From Lactarius indigo (lineage: Eukaryota > Basidiomycota > Agaricomycetes > Russulales > Russulaceae), in assembly GCA_025766275.1 (NCBI GenBank), contig JAFKAC010000036.1:186001-250000 (forward strand): 64,000 nt of DNA. The letters run 5' to 3'. Each line of letters starts with the position of its first letter. Position 1 is the stretch's first letter. The notes below the pieces were generated by a model. The model did not search any database and was not told the DNA's origin. It saw only the letters and a list, made by a program, of their open reading frames with translations. Both the position numbers and the translations under genes were made by a program. Positions 11,240 to 23,429 of the stretch are shown in pieces.

Positions 11240-13211
11240 ATGGAGAGCTTCAGTCCCAACAAGGCCAACTTGTTCCCGATCCTCCCTTCCACCATCAGGT
11301 ACTCCAGGTATCGAGCCATGCGGTAAGCAAGAGGTCCTCTCTCGCACACAATTCACAAACTTTTTTTTTTTCTTTTCTTTCTAGTATGCGTGTCTCACCG
11401 ACTATGGTTCCATTGGGAACCAATCTGGTATCGGTGTGCGTTGATTGTCTACTTTCGTTGCAAAGTACTTTTGAGACTAAACTTACTGAAGGCCATCGTA
11501 CCAGTCTCAAGGATGGACAGTATCCGCTCATCCGGAGGGGAAGTGCTACTACGCCCACATTAAAACGCATGCAGGAATCACACTCGTCACGGAGGCCGAT
11601 ATTGCCGAGCCTGGTGCCTCAGACCAGCTGTATGCCTGGCTGGCCGTGATCTGCAATGTGATCACCGAGGAACACGTCACACTTCCGGAGGCCGCCTACT
11701 TATTCCTTGAAATCCATCAGGACTCGGGCACTTGCAACTATTATTTCGCACGTCACGACCTTCGCACTATTTTCTGGTTGCACGCAATCGATACAATCAA
11801 CGTTGGGCTTCCACACTCCTTCTCAAGTGGCCATCTCCGTACGTCTGTAATCTATACCTTACTTTGCTAGGTGAACTGAAAGTTCCCGTCCAGAATATGC
11901 CTTGGAGGAAAATTACTGGATTCACGTCGAAATGTTCCCCGATACCGCTTCTCTGTATTCTTTTACGGCCCTGAATGAGCTTCAAATCGTTTTTCTGAAA
12001 GCATGCGCCGGTGAGGCAGGAAATTTCTTGATGTCCCGAGCAGTGAAGGTGACAGACAACATTTAGACGCCCTTACCTCGGAAACTCTCACTTTCCCATA
12101 TACGGCTAAGCAGATCGAAGAGTTCATTGATTTTCTTCGACGCAGCAAAGGTCCCTTTCGCTTATTACATCCTGCGTCCCCTCCAGTTAACTGGTTCTTG
12201 GTAGATCATGCTTCTAGCCCTTACATCACCACCTACGTTGCTAGGTCATGGGCTACCGTCGGTAAGTTTTATGCATTTACAGCTCAAAGGACTTCTCGCG
12301 ATCCTTCTTACTGCAGCAAACTATCGTTTCCTAAACCATTTCAGCGAAGAGCAACGTCGCCTGTCCTCAGATCAATCGATCTTGAAGGTTCCGGATAACA
12401 GGCTGGGCCTCGTCCTAACATTCATATCTGACGTGCTTCTTTTCGGCTTTCCTAATAAGCACCAAGCGCGACTCGAGAGCCTTTGGATGGACCAACTTAC
12501 TTGCACTGACCCATGGCGCAAGCACATTTCTAAAACCGTCGAGGACTTGACCCCAATGATACCATGGGTAAGCCCACTTTCCACTGGTCCGGCACCGTTA
12601 CTGACCTTTTTTTCCAAGTACCTTTGTCTAATGTGAGAAGCACCTCCTCACGCCAGAAGGAGTCAATTGATTTCTTATTATGCGCAGATCGAATACCCTT
12701 ATGACACGAGTGTATATCCCTCTGTCCTATTCTCCATTGTTACTGTACAACTTGGGTCTAATCGTAACTTCGATCCTCCTGCGAGAACAGCGGGGTCTTG
12801 TTGACACGGATGCCACCGCCGCGGTAAGCATAGTGACGTCATTCTACGTGGTGTTTACGGTTTACATGTTGACAGGCTGTGTACTTGGGTGGTCGGAAAA
12901 CCACGAACTATGGTTTTCAGCCGATTGCGATCGTTCATTGCCTGCCGAAGGCGTTGTTCGTTTGGGCATCGCTATTGTTTTCCTTCCAGTGTCTTTGGCA
13001 TACCTTTACCTTTTCCCGTCACCCCCCTCACTTCCTCGCTTCTACACTCTTTCTAATAGGCACCGTACTAGTCAGGGTGTGTGCACGCAAGTGGGCAACC
13101 CTTCAGCTGCGCCAGAGACCTTTCCAGGACTCCACGTTACCGGCGCTTGCTCCCCCTCTGGTCCCCGCAGAAGGCCAAAAGGAGGAGCCCAAGGCTGAGC
13201 GTATAGTTTAG
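11240..13211 (+). CDS. WW-like multi-pass membrane protein, fungal expanded family (paralog 2)
   Basis: Exons: 11240-11322, 11385-11427, 11505-11838, 11894-12010, 12067-12150, 12205-12261, 12317-12567, 12688-12823 and 12876-13211, about 479 aa. All phases close if one base near 12754 is skipped (CTT-g-GGT, +1). The order of conserved blocks matches the gene at 2941: WTVSAHPEGKCYYAH (WW-like), LRTIFWLHAIDT, HLQYALEENYWIHVEMFPDT, DALTSET, FLNHFSEEQRRLSSDQSI, then hydrophobic segments including YGFQPIAIVHCLPKALFVWA (in paralog 1 YFGLEPMAIVFSLPWALLMWA). The 120-nt intron 12568-12687 replaces the place where paralog 1 encodes its first membrane segment, so one membrane span may be missing. The Lys/Glu-rich tail ends KAERIV. 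Base composition is more balanced than in paralog 1. Function unknown; probably an integral membrane protein. Confidence 0.78.
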
Positions 13212-13376
13212 GCGAAATGCCACTTTATTTGATGTCTTGATCAGGAATTACCTCGGTTGTACGCGAAGAGGAAATCGTTACGTCCGGTCACAATATATTT
13301 CGTCATCCATTGCGTGTATACTTGTTATATCTACCTCATACTGTGCCGTGCCATCCGGAAAACGACCACTTGAGAC

Positions 13377-13770
13377 GTAGGGCCGTCGAAAGGGATAACC
13401 TCTTTAATAAGGACAGAAAGCTCACGCGGTTAGCTAAACAAGATTCCACCTCGTCCAGCCTAGACGCATGGGCTTAGGTGAGTGGACCAATAATTATGGG
13501 AAATCGGCTTGTCCCGGGTGCCAGTTGTTATGGCATCCTGGTGGGAAGGATCCGTGATAACATCCCCTGGGACCCGGAAGCAGCCATTGTTGAATATCAA
13601 GCATCGTATCGTACTTGTGGAAATTGGTGGCCGGTGCCGGTGCCGAAAAATCGCGACTGAGAGCTCGTTTTGCCGAGGCTCTATCTGACTGCTTTGCCTT
13701 TACACGAACCAAAGTTGCGTAATGACGTAACACAGGACCGCATGTGTCCTTAGACATGAGACAGTATAGG
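13377..13770 (+). repeat. Repeat A, copy 1
   Basis: It aligns closely with 19773-20190: GGGATAACCTC, AAGGACAGAAA, AGCTAAACAAGATTC, ACCTCGTCC, GGGCTTAGGTGAGTGGACCA, CCGTGATAACAT, AAATCGCGACTGAG and GCCGAGGCTCTA occur in the same order. It begins 165 bp after the second WW-like gene and runs into repeat B copy 2, so A and B may be parts of one larger element. Confidence 0.75.
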
Positions 13771-13859
13771 GAGTGTGAAACCGTTTTTGAACACCTTTTG
13801 AACCTAGACATACCGTTGCCAGTGGGCGGGAGCGCAGGAGCGCTCGGCAAATACCGTGG

Positions 13860-15060
13860 AGGTATTCACTTTCTTCTTGGAGACAAAGAACTTTGAAGAT
13901 GCGCGCGGGGCCTCTTTCAAGGCTGCGCGCGCAAATAGGGTGGCGTGATGGCATGGTAGTCCGGTGTGCTGAATGCAGCACAAGGAGCCAGGCGCCGACG
14001 CGCTGTCCCGATAACTACTAACGACGGTCCGGCAGCACAGGTGGAACTCCAGAGCGTCAGACGTGCAGGGATCGGGCCGGACACGGAAGAAAGACCTTCC
14101 ACATGGTCGGTAGACGGGAAAAACCAAAGACAATGAGTGGGCGGGCCGGTGGTGTGGGTCGCGGGCGTCTATCAAAAGGCAGCGCTTCTTTCGAAATTTC
14201 CTTCGACGGGGACGATTTGACTTTTGTGACTTTTCGAGTTTTTTCAGATTTGGCGAGACTGTCGGTGAACCGGCATGCGCGTTACACGTCCGAGTCGATA
14301 CACAAAACACCTGAAATGGGCGGGTAGGTCATATGTCTTGTTCAAACTCAGAGTATGAGGCACGCGAGAGTATCCTCGAGCGGCTTGCAGTTGCCATTGT
14401 CTACCATCGCACGGGCGGGCGCTCGGAAGCGCTGCACCTTTCGCTGACTCGCCTCGCCTTAGAAGTCTTGCGACCAAGCAGGAAGAGCGGGGTGGGCTGT
14501 CTAGAAAGCAAACTCAGAAAGTCACTGCGATACTGTGATGGTTACCGTAACATGACTTGGAGCGTACACGACCAAATACAGGGCATAATCACAATACGGA
14601 TTCGGTCTTACTAGAACGCAAGAGGGGACATGGTGTGGTGGACATACCTCAGGGCCAGGAAGAGGCGCCGTGACAGTGAGAAAGATCGGGACGGAGAAGA
14701 GAATTACACTAATCATCATCGAGTCATCACGGCCAGTATTAGCGCTGTTGTCACACGCGGCAATACAACGCTATTAGAGCACTTCATTACGAGGGTTGTG
14801 AACTGTTGTTAGGTAGGACGCGCTTAGGGGTGAGGAGGGGAGGGGCAGAAAATCGTGCTGAAGGGATGCAATGATTTCAATAAAAGCTGCCATGTGAATG
14901 AGAGTTCACCCCAAGTAGGAACCATAAGGCACACTCACAGCCGGTGTTTATTTTACAGAGGGAGTCAGAGAAGCCATCGCAGACGATGACGGGACATTCA
15001 AAAACACAAACGCCTCAAAAAGGCCCGAAACTTGGATGACGAACGCCTGCGAGCCTAGAG
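13860..15060 (+). repeat. Repeat B, copy 2
   Basis: This is the longest copy of repeat B, homologous to 8040-8990 and partly to 15420-15960. The internal order is the same, from GTGCAGGGATCGGGCC through GGTTACCGTAACATGACTTGG to CGCCTCAAAAAGGCC. The open frames inside (for example minus-strand 13804-14310) differ between copies and are not conserved as protein, so it is annotated as repeat rather than gene. Confidence 0.75.
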
Positions 15061-15164
15061 ACTGTAATGAGCAACTTCTTATGAACCTTGGGTCGCTATT
15101 CTCACATCGATCTCCTTCTTGCGTTGGTCGCCCATTGGGACCCGGAGTGTATGGCCTGCTGCTC

Positions 15165-15345
15165 ATCAATCAGGAGAGAAATAATAGCTGTCAGGATGGG
15201 GATACGGCATCAGTTGTAGATACCCAGATATAAGCAAAAGGCACGAACTCAGAGCTTGCCTTAACAGTGCTTCAGCGGATGCCAGAGAATCGAACTTCGC
15301 AAACAAGTCAAACAATAATGGGTGCTCGATGATATAATAAGGGCG
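15165..15345 (+). repeat. Repeat C, copy 2
   Basis: It matches 2555-2710, with the shared blocks AAGCAAAA, CACGAACTCAGAGCTTGCC, GCCAGAGAATC and AACAAGTC. It lies between repeat B copies 2 and 3, suggesting that A, B and C belong to one composite repeat. Confidence 0.55.
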
Positions 15346-15419
15346 GCATTGTTCAGTATTCCATAGACCTTCTGGAGCGGCACGGGATTATAAGTTACGG
15401 TGGAGCTTGTGTGGAGTAA

Positions 15420-15960
15420 CTAATCTCGGCTGCAAGGCCTGTAGAAGTCTGGTTAGGTCTCCATTTCTTCTTACAAAAAGTACTTCGAAGATTTACCGAC
15501 TTTCCCAAGACAGCTACAGTTGGTGGGTTCTCAGGACGTACTTATTGTTCACGATCGATTTTAAAGACTGTTTGTCTTGCCCAGGTGAACCCCAGAGCAT
15601 CAGGGCATGCGGCAGGTAGATAAGACGATGACCCTTGGTTCCTGGGAGATTGGTGCGTGGTCGTGGGTGTCTATTAGAAGGCAGCGCCGCTGACGATGGC
15701 ACTACTTGAGATGGCAGAGACGATTCGACTTTTGTGACTTCGGGCTTTGACAGAGTCAGGGCGGTCTTGGGGAGCGCCTTGCACGTTGCACCGGGTCGAC
15801 GCACGAATGCCGATCGCGAACACGTGAGTGGGTCGCATATCGTGCATCTAGTTCATCCGAATCCTTGATTTCCTAGCCCTCTTCAAGAGGGTCGGGAAAT
15901 CGGCTTTTGGTCCCGGAACTTGGAGTAGGGGCACAGGACGCTTCCATCGCTCGCTGTAGC
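15420..15960 (+). repeat. Repeat B, copy 3 (partial)
   Basis: It aligns with the first part of copies 1 and 2: CAGGTGAACCCCAGAGCATCAG, GGTCGTGGGTGTCTATTAGA, AGACGATTCGACTTTTGTGA, GGTCGACGCACGAATGCC and CTTGGAGTAGGGGCAC. It has no open frame conserved with the other copies. Confidence 0.65.
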
Positions 15961-17589
15961 TGAGTCTTCCCTGGGGCAAAGTCCGGTTGGTTACGTACCT
16001 TGCACTCGAAGCGCATTGTCGACTGTGATCTCGCGCAGTTCACACGCTCCAGCGAGTGTCATCCAAAATACTTTCTCGTATTCAGATGCTTACCCCATAG
16101 GAAGAGCGGCTGGGGTCTTGCTACCGGGGAAGCTATGCAGATGGCAAGGGGTCTGAAAGAGACCACGATGAGCGCTTGTTATGTAATGGGCCTCTAGGTC
16201 AGGGTTTTCCCCCCCCCGGTTTGCGGCTTGGTTTGCAGCCTGATTGTACGCTCACATCTACGTCCTTGTCTACGTCCAGGCTGTGTATGGTATAGATAGA
16301 ACAAAATAATGGTTGTCTACATCGAAATGCATTCCATCGGCTCCGGAAACGTGAACCGCCGGGACGCGGGACGCAAGGCGCGACGTGACATTTCTTCAAA
16401 CAATACGAAGTCGGACTCTGACCTTGACTTTGACCAACATCCCAGGTGACGAAACCTTCATAGGCCTTGCACATAGTACGCCAGTGCAACATGGTCAACG
16501 TTGTTCCGATTCAGTCCATCTCCACGAAGTGCGCAGTATGCTGGCACAGAGGCCGCGTCCCACCTTATCTGATATGGGGAGGGTAATCGATAACCACAGG
16601 TCTCATCCATCCGAACTTTGTAGACGGCTGCGCCACGTAGTGATGTCACCATTACACAACTATCAATGTATTATGCATACATCACTGTCTTCGAGTGGCA
16701 ACTCCTTGGAAGCAGGAGCTGCAATTGTCACCGTGGCTGCGGTATGGCGGACATCTCGAGGGGTAAGATATACCCAGTCCGCGTTCACTGGCTGAAAAAA
16801 TTTGCCAGGGTTCAGGTCAACTTCGTTGGCCTGCGGGGATATCGATTACTTGTATCCTTGGTGAGTTATCCAAAATAATTCGGTGCAATGTCGGAGATGA
16901 TGCCTATGTGAGACCTGCGACTGGCACAACCACGAGGTCGCTAACCTTCTTGGACATACTGTATTGACATGACACCTAATACCCCATACCGAAGTGGGCG
17001 CAAGGCACTGAACTATGGCTGCAAAGAAAGAATAGAATTTCCGTTTTCGCCCCAGGCTGTGCAAACGGTTACTATTAAGTTCCCACTCATCAAGATTATC
17101 ACCGTACTCACCATTCTTCATGCATCATTCCCAGTTGAACAACTCGGCGACCTACATCAAAATGCACCCCCCCTTTGCTACGCTGACCCGGTTGCCCACC
17201 CCCCGAGGTTGTTTGATTCCTTGGGGGCTTTTCTTTGGACTTAGATGTTTTCTTCAGGCGAGACTTGTCGATCCGCTCCTCGCGATGGATGATTAGGCGG
17301 TCCTTTTGAGCGACTGCATGGGGTATGGTTCGAAGTCAGTTCACAATCCGCGAATCTGGACGTGTGCACGTCTCTCGGACCCCGGCCTGGCCGCTTTTGC
17401 ACAACCTGCAGGTCAACACGGCACTTGATCCGGGGGTCCGCGGACCTTTTTGCTGACCACGTCTAAGATAGGACTCACAATAAAGAGGTAACCATTGTGT
17501 CTCAATATGACGATGGTCTGGGGGGGTGGGTGTATTCACACTTTCGAGGGCGCGTTATGCGATGACGATTGGGAGAACCAGAGCATACC
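15961..17589. other. Repeat-flanked gene-free stretch
   Basis: Short open frames up to 136 codons are present (for example 16385-16795 plus), but none shows a family motif or joins by splicing to a longer coding sequence. A C9-10 run at about 16209-16218 and a G7 run near 17521 are the only notable simple sequences. Confidence 0.4.
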
Positions 17590-17700
17590 CAACACAGGCT
17601 CCACGGATCCCACGGATCCTAACGTGAAGCGAGTGACTCGAACTTAAAAGCGCTGGACATACCTACAGGCACGCAGGTCTAGAGCGCCTAGTGGTTTGGC
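17590..17700. repeat. Repeat D, copy 2
   Basis: It matches 1-110: CCACGGATCCCACGGATCC, AAGCGCTGGACATA, CAGGCACGC and AGAGCGCCTAG. The two D copies lie about 17.6 kb apart in direct orientation and bracket both WW-like genes. Confidence 0.5.
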
Positions 17701-19772
17701 CAATTGGACAGCGATCCCTTATCTTGCGCGGCAATCCCATATATTTCGTTCCAGACTTGTTCCCCCACACGGCGCTCCGTGTCTCTGATTTGCGCTCAAC
17801 GCCTCCAAGCAATTAAATTATCGCCGCAGAAGACCCACCTTACTGTAGATATAGTTCATTTTATCACGAAGGACTAAGTCCCTCAATCCAAAGCTAACGG
17901 TTTATATATCTCCGTTTCTAGTGTAGAGGGAGAGTCCCTTCCTTGGGCTAGGACGCATCGACCTAGATGCGTGTACTAACTGCTGGTGTTCTGATCCCTC
18001 AGAGTCAGCTACTAGAGTAAACCTCCAAAGGCATAGACTCACTGAGATTACGTCAATTGTTGTGATCGCCCTACCTTCCCATCAATCAGCCAACGCCAGT
18101 AACTTATAATCAGGTCGATGCCTATCATCAACCCCGTCATATAAATCATTCCACGCTTGCAGTAAGTGTACAACCAACCAAGATGAAGCACGGGCAAGTG
18201 AAATTGAGGAATCGAACGTTGATTCGAACTTCTAAGTTAATCACTGGTAGTTGACAGGAATTCGAAATTAGGAGGAAGATGCCTCCGTGCACTCTAGTTG
18301 GATCGCGTTGTCACAAGCCTGACCCTGTAAGCGTTCGTTCGCGAGACAGAATAACCTACGCGTAGTATGGTCGTCCCTCCTCCCCATCTGGGCTCGCCGG
18401 ATGAACGTCGCCTTGGCGTTTTCAAAAGTCGGGGTCTCCCGGTTGCGGGATGCCAGTGACTGCACGATAAAACATGACATTTGAGAATCGGGTGCCGGGT
18501 GTATCATAGCCAGTTCAACTTTGCAGTCGAATATCAGATTTAGGTGGCTCAGGTGAACTCACGGCAACTGCATCGGGTCGTGCTCGAGCATCCTTAGTTG
18601 AGCGACCAGCGGTTTTCTCATCTGAACAAAAAGGCATCATGCTAACCCAATAAGGAAAACCCGAATCTGGACTTGCCTAATCTAGATTTGCTAATAGCGG
18701 ATCACTTGCCCCGCCCAGCCTTGTATCGCAGACGAAGGTCATTTCAGCGTATCACATCGAGGTCACCGTGTAAGTTGAAGATGTCAGTTCACATGGAATC
18801 AGGCGGTACTTTTTGTGAAGTAACGATAATAATTCTCAAGCGTGGGAGGACTACTCACAGCTTATGGTGACAGACTGCGCTGGTCCCACGAAGCTGTGTA
18901 TCGTATCAGTTCAACACTCACTATCTAGCATTGAGGCTGCCGGCCGTCCCCACAATGCTCATCCCAAATGCCACGTCTGGTTCCTGCTTCACACAGAATG
19001 TTCCTACACATGGTCCACGGCCTTAAGGGGCCTTCCTCGAACGGTGCTCCAGATGGTGTGGACCTGCTCCACTCTTCAAGGACTTGTGATGCGCTCTGTG
19101 CGCACGGATCTCAGATACAACTCGGTGTGGTGCGCAAAAGTACAACGTATGCAGATGTTGCCACGTGCCTTGAAAGGTATACACCGAAGACGTTGGCCCC
19201 GTTTTTTTGAGGCAGGGTCGACCTTGGACGATCTTGTGGGCTGATATACAGTCAACTTGCGCTTATTCCATGACAATCAGTCAAGTCGGATGAGATCCTT
19301 ACTTGAAAATAGAGTATGGACAAAGTACCTAGACGATGATTGTATGTCGTTGTGCTGTAAATGATCCCTAAAGGGGCTGCTGATTGGGAGATACACCAGC
19401 CCGACAACTTCGGTGGCGCAACGATGGAGGCTTCAGTTGCTGTTCAACGCCACGTCCTCTTGAAAGCGCTTCTCTGATCGGAATGGGGGTGGACAAAAGG
19501 TACTGCTCACACGAGACACAATGATGTCTTGGACCGTAAATAACACATGACAGTTGTCACTTTCTGTGGCCAGAACAGGTGACCTCTGTCCCACAGACTC
19601 GGACTTGATAGACATGCTATTTCCCAGATAAGGCATCGGCGGTGCTGCGATATCAATGTAGGGGTCGCTGACATCAAGACTCGACAAAGCTTGACACCAC
19701 GTCGAATGGTCTAGTATTGGTGGTGCGACCCAGAATTGCCTTCAAGTGCGATGTCACTTTGAAGGTCAAGTC
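17701..19772. other. Gene-free stretch, nothing recognised
   Basis: No conserved coding segment, RNA gene or clear repeat was found. The 126-codon frame at 18864-19244 (plus) has no motif I recognise and no Kozak-like or splice context that stands out. Confidence 0.4.
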
Positions 19773-20190
19773 ACGGTTGGAAGGGATAACCTCATTAGTG
19801 ATTCTGCGAAAGATAAGGACAGAAAACTCATCACGCGGCCCACCCCCAAACCAGCTAAACAAGATTCTACCTCGTCCGGCCTAGACCATGGGCTTAGGTG
19901 AGTGGACCAACAGTCATGGAAAGTCGGCTCGTCCCGGATGCTGTTACGGGACCTTGATGGAGAGGCAGTGGAGAGGCTCCGTGATAACATTCCCTACTGA
20001 GGAGGGAAGCTGTGGAACTTGGTGGTCGGGACCGATGCCGAAAATCGCGACTGAGCCCGTATAGCCGAGGCTCTAATTGAATGCCTTGCTCGCTTGCACA
20101 GACCAGGGTTTCGTGTAAGAGGGCTCAACGTTCAACATGGGACCGCCTGTGTCGTTCGACATAAGATAGGATAGGGATTGTAGATAATTC
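19773..20190 (+). repeat. Repeat A, copy 2, upstream of the Mam3-like gene
   Basis: It aligns with 13377-13770 (see that entry). It ends about 145 bp before the ATG of the Mam3-like gene, so part of this gene's promoter probably derives from or abuts the repeat. Confidence 0.75.
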
Positions 20191-20286
20191 CATAGGACAA
20201 TTCGTTCGATGAATGGTTCGGACGTTTACGAGCGGCTCAACACGCAACGGTGATTACGTGACGAGGTAAGTTGCCACAAACAGCGT

Positions 20287-20294
20287 TATAAAAG
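20287..20294 (+). promoter_or_regulatory. TATA-box candidate for the Mam3-like gene
   Basis: TATAAAAG lies 49 bp upstream of the start codon at 20336. The spacing suits a short 5' leader. It is a sequence match only. Confidence 0.5.
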
Positions 20295-20335
20295 CGTGGC
20301 GACGAAATCGGCCAGTTCGTTGACCCCGACAACTT

Positions 20336-23300
20336 ATGGTACCTCCGCCCCTGTCACCGTCGATATCTTCCCCTTCTTTCTTCTTGTCTCTTGCCGCAAC
20401 TCTTTCGCAACATGTTCCCAACTTGCCTGACCTCTCCGGTGCTCGCCAGCTCGCCAGACGTGATAGTACCAAACATGATGGTGCTTTCATCGCTGGAGCT
20501 GTTCTCATGCCAATCCTTGTTATACTCTCGGGCATCTTTGCCGGCCTAACACTGGGCTATATGTCACTTGACGAAACACAGCTCCACGTGCTGAGCATAA
20601 GCGGTACCCCGTGCGTCGTCCAATCTTGGTTTTTTCACGGCTATATGCTAATTCCAATGTCGACACGCAGTCGCCAGCGCAGGTATGCTAACCAAATCAA
20701 GCCCATTCGCCAAAATGGGCATCTACTGCTCGTCACGCTACTTCTCGCGAACATGATTGTCAACGAATCCCTCCCCGTCATTTCTGACCCCATCCTTGGT
20801 GGCGGCGTGCAGAGTGTCATCGTCAGCACGGTACTCATTGTCATGTGAGTGCGGCCGTGTATAATTACTGATACACGTCAAATGGCTTTCTCGGCCGGGT
20901 GACGTCAGCCTGGTTGCGCCATTTGTCGTGTTTACTAAACAAACGCAATGCAAGACCCCATTTTGCGTCGTTGACGAGATGATTAGTCTTTTTCCTGTCT
21001 TGATTTGATCCGATAAAATTTTACCCACGCATTTGATCACCTGACCTACTCTCTTTCCAGTTTCGCGGAAATCATTCCCCAATCGGTCTGCACTCGCCAT
21101 GGACTGTACATCGGCGCAAAGATGGTTCCTTTTGTGCGCTTTCTCCTGTGGACCCTGGTTCGTTTTCGTACATGCGTGTACGCGAAATATTTATGAACCG
21201 TGTGAGTACAGGGAATTATTGCCTGGCCTATCGCCAAAATTCTCGAGTTTACCCTCGGCCCACATCACGGCATCATCTACCGGCGTGCTGGTACGCGTTT
21301 TCCTTATTCCATTTCCAGTTATTCTCAAGCAGCTCTTCTCCAGAACTGAAAGAACTCATTGCATTACATTCGTCGGTCGGTGAATATGGTGGAGACTTAC
21401 GTTCCGACACTGTCACAATCATAGGCGCAACACTTGACCTTCAAGAGAAAACTGCGATACACGTGCGTTCTTGTGCCTACGTTCGCAGTTACACCATTGA
21501 CAAAGTAGGGAATTTCCCAGGCAATGACTAAGATAGAGAACGTCTTCATGTTATCGATTGACGCTAAATTAGATTATGAAACCCTTCGGAAAGTTTGCGT
21601 CACGGGCCACAGCCGCATCCCGGTCTACGAAGAAGTCGAGGTACCTGCCCCCGACGGTCAGAACTTCAGAGCGAAGAAGATTGTGGGCGTGCTTCTCGTT
21701 AAGCAGGTACATACTATCTCGCGTTTGCCTACCAGAATGACACTGACGTCGAACCAATTTCCCTAGTGTGTTCTCCTTGATCCTGGTGATGCGGTTCCAG
21801 TGCGCAATATTCCGTTGCACAGGGTACCGTCCGTTGCGCATAATGAGCCTCTCCTTGGTATTCTCGATAAATTTCAGGAAGGACGTTCACACATGGCCAT
21901 TGTCACCCGTACATCGGTAGAGAAGGCAACGTCTTTGAAGAAAGCTGTTAAAAAGAGCATCACGCAGCGCATTAAGAATCGCGTAGGGATCTCCGACTCG
22001 TCCTCCGACAGTTCATCCGACGAGGAGCCTCGCTCTAAGCGCAAGAAGGCCATGAGAATCTCGGGTCGCTCAAACTCAAGTGAGGACAGCATGACTGGGA
22101 CAAGCGATCGTGATGATACGCTACCAAGTGAAGCCACAACGGATAAGGAGGACGCAGGACGCTCGTTCTCGTTTCGGAAGAAACGGAAAGGTAGTAAGAA
22201 ACGGGTCCGGGTAGAGGACGTTGAGATGGGTACCGTCAAAAATAAGCAAGAAGTTGAGTCTGAGCGTGAAATGCAAGGCAGTTCGTCCCAACCGAAGAAA
22301 GGAAGCTTCGTTCAGTTTGCCGGTTTAGAGCAGAGCATGCCTGCGGACGCAGTTCTCGCGAAGGAAGGTGCCAACGATGTGAGTGAAATTATGGTGTCGT
22401 TTGAAAATCTATTGTTAATCGGCACCTCCGCAGTTCCTCCTTGGCTTTGACCCTAACGTCGCCCCACTCGGCATTATCACACTCGAGGATGTTCTCGAAG
22501 GTGTGTGTGCTCTATCTGATAAGCTTGCCGGCAAGTGCTATAACCCGTTGCAGAGGTGATCGGCGAAGAGATCTACTGACGAGTTCGATACTGAAGGTGC
22601 ACGTCAAGGCGAGGTTACCTCGTATATACCTCCGCAGTCCATTTCCCCTGGTCTCGTCCCATCGTTGAAGCGCAAAGGCTCCGCCCCGCAACTATCTACC
22701 CGTCCTGACACCCTACGCCCAGTACCTGCGCCCACGCAGCCCACTCAGCGCTCGTCAAGTGGCAGCGGTACACCCGTGCTGCGTCCGATCGCGATTCCCG
22801 CATTCAAAGGACTCTCGTTTCTCACGGGTCGCAGTCGCTCCGCACCTCCAGTCCCGCGCGACGGTGATGGCGTGCCGACCCCGTCCGCCCAGCCAACAAT
22901 GGCCACACCCGAGCCAATCGACGAGAAGGAAAAGCTGAAGCCCGAGGTCTCCGTAGACGTATACGCCCAGCAGCGACGAAAAGCCCCCCGAAATCGTGAT
23001 TGCGCCTCCTGCGGACGTCGTTCCCGCTACACCTGCACCGGCCTACTTTCCTCTGCCCGTCGCAGCTGCACCTTCCCCCCGTCCCTACTATGTCAGTTGG
23101 GCCGATCGACGATCCCGCGCGTGCCGCGCCAGGGCGCAAGTGCCGTCTCGCGCAGCACTTCGCCTGGACCTTCACTCGCCGAGGCGCTTCTCCGCGCCCG
23201 CCGTCCCTCCGCCCCGCATACCTCGGGCACGAATCCTGCTAAAGGCACGCGGTTCAAGAGCAGCCCGATCGGCTTCGCCGACCATGTCCTGCGTCTCGGG

Positions 23301-23429
23301 GAACAACAGCAACAGACGCAGGCTCGAGCGTCTGAAGAGCACAGACGTGAGAGCGTAGATGGCGGTGGGAACAAGAATGCCGGCAGCAGTGCCAGTGGCG
23401 CAAGAGCCAGTAGTACTGGAGGTGACTAA
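20336..23429 (+). CDS. MAM3: CNNM/Mam3-type DUF21-CBS membrane protein
   Basis: Exons: 20336-20610, 20671-20844, 21061-21157, 21212-21290, 21344-21462, 21521-21706, 21767-22378, 22434-22500 and 22554-23429, about 826 aa. All introns are GT-AG. The N-terminal DUF21 membrane domain contains SGIFAGLTLGYMSLDETQLH, LLLVTLLLANMIVNESLPV and FAEIIPQSVCTRHGLYIG. A CBS pair follows, from MTKIENVFMLSIDAKLDYET through KKIVGVLLVKQ and HMAIVTR, and closes with APLGIITLEDVLEE...EEIYDEFDTEG. A Lys/Ser-rich insertion lies inside the CBS region (about residues 380-500), and the C-terminal tail is disordered, Ser/Pro-rich. The family sits in the vacuolar or plasma membrane and is tied to Mg/Mn homeostasis (yeast Mam3). 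The last exon has four +1 breaks: 22577 (TAC-t-GAC, giving an in-frame TGA inside EEIYDEF), 22984-22989 (C6), 23075-23086 and 23132-23134. The first eight exons are intact. Identity is certain; the tail reading is approximate. Confidence 0.9.

Noticed and set aside
13804..14310. 168-codon minus-strand frame
   Set aside because: It lies within repeat B copy 2, and the homologous positions in copies 1 and 3 do not keep the frame.
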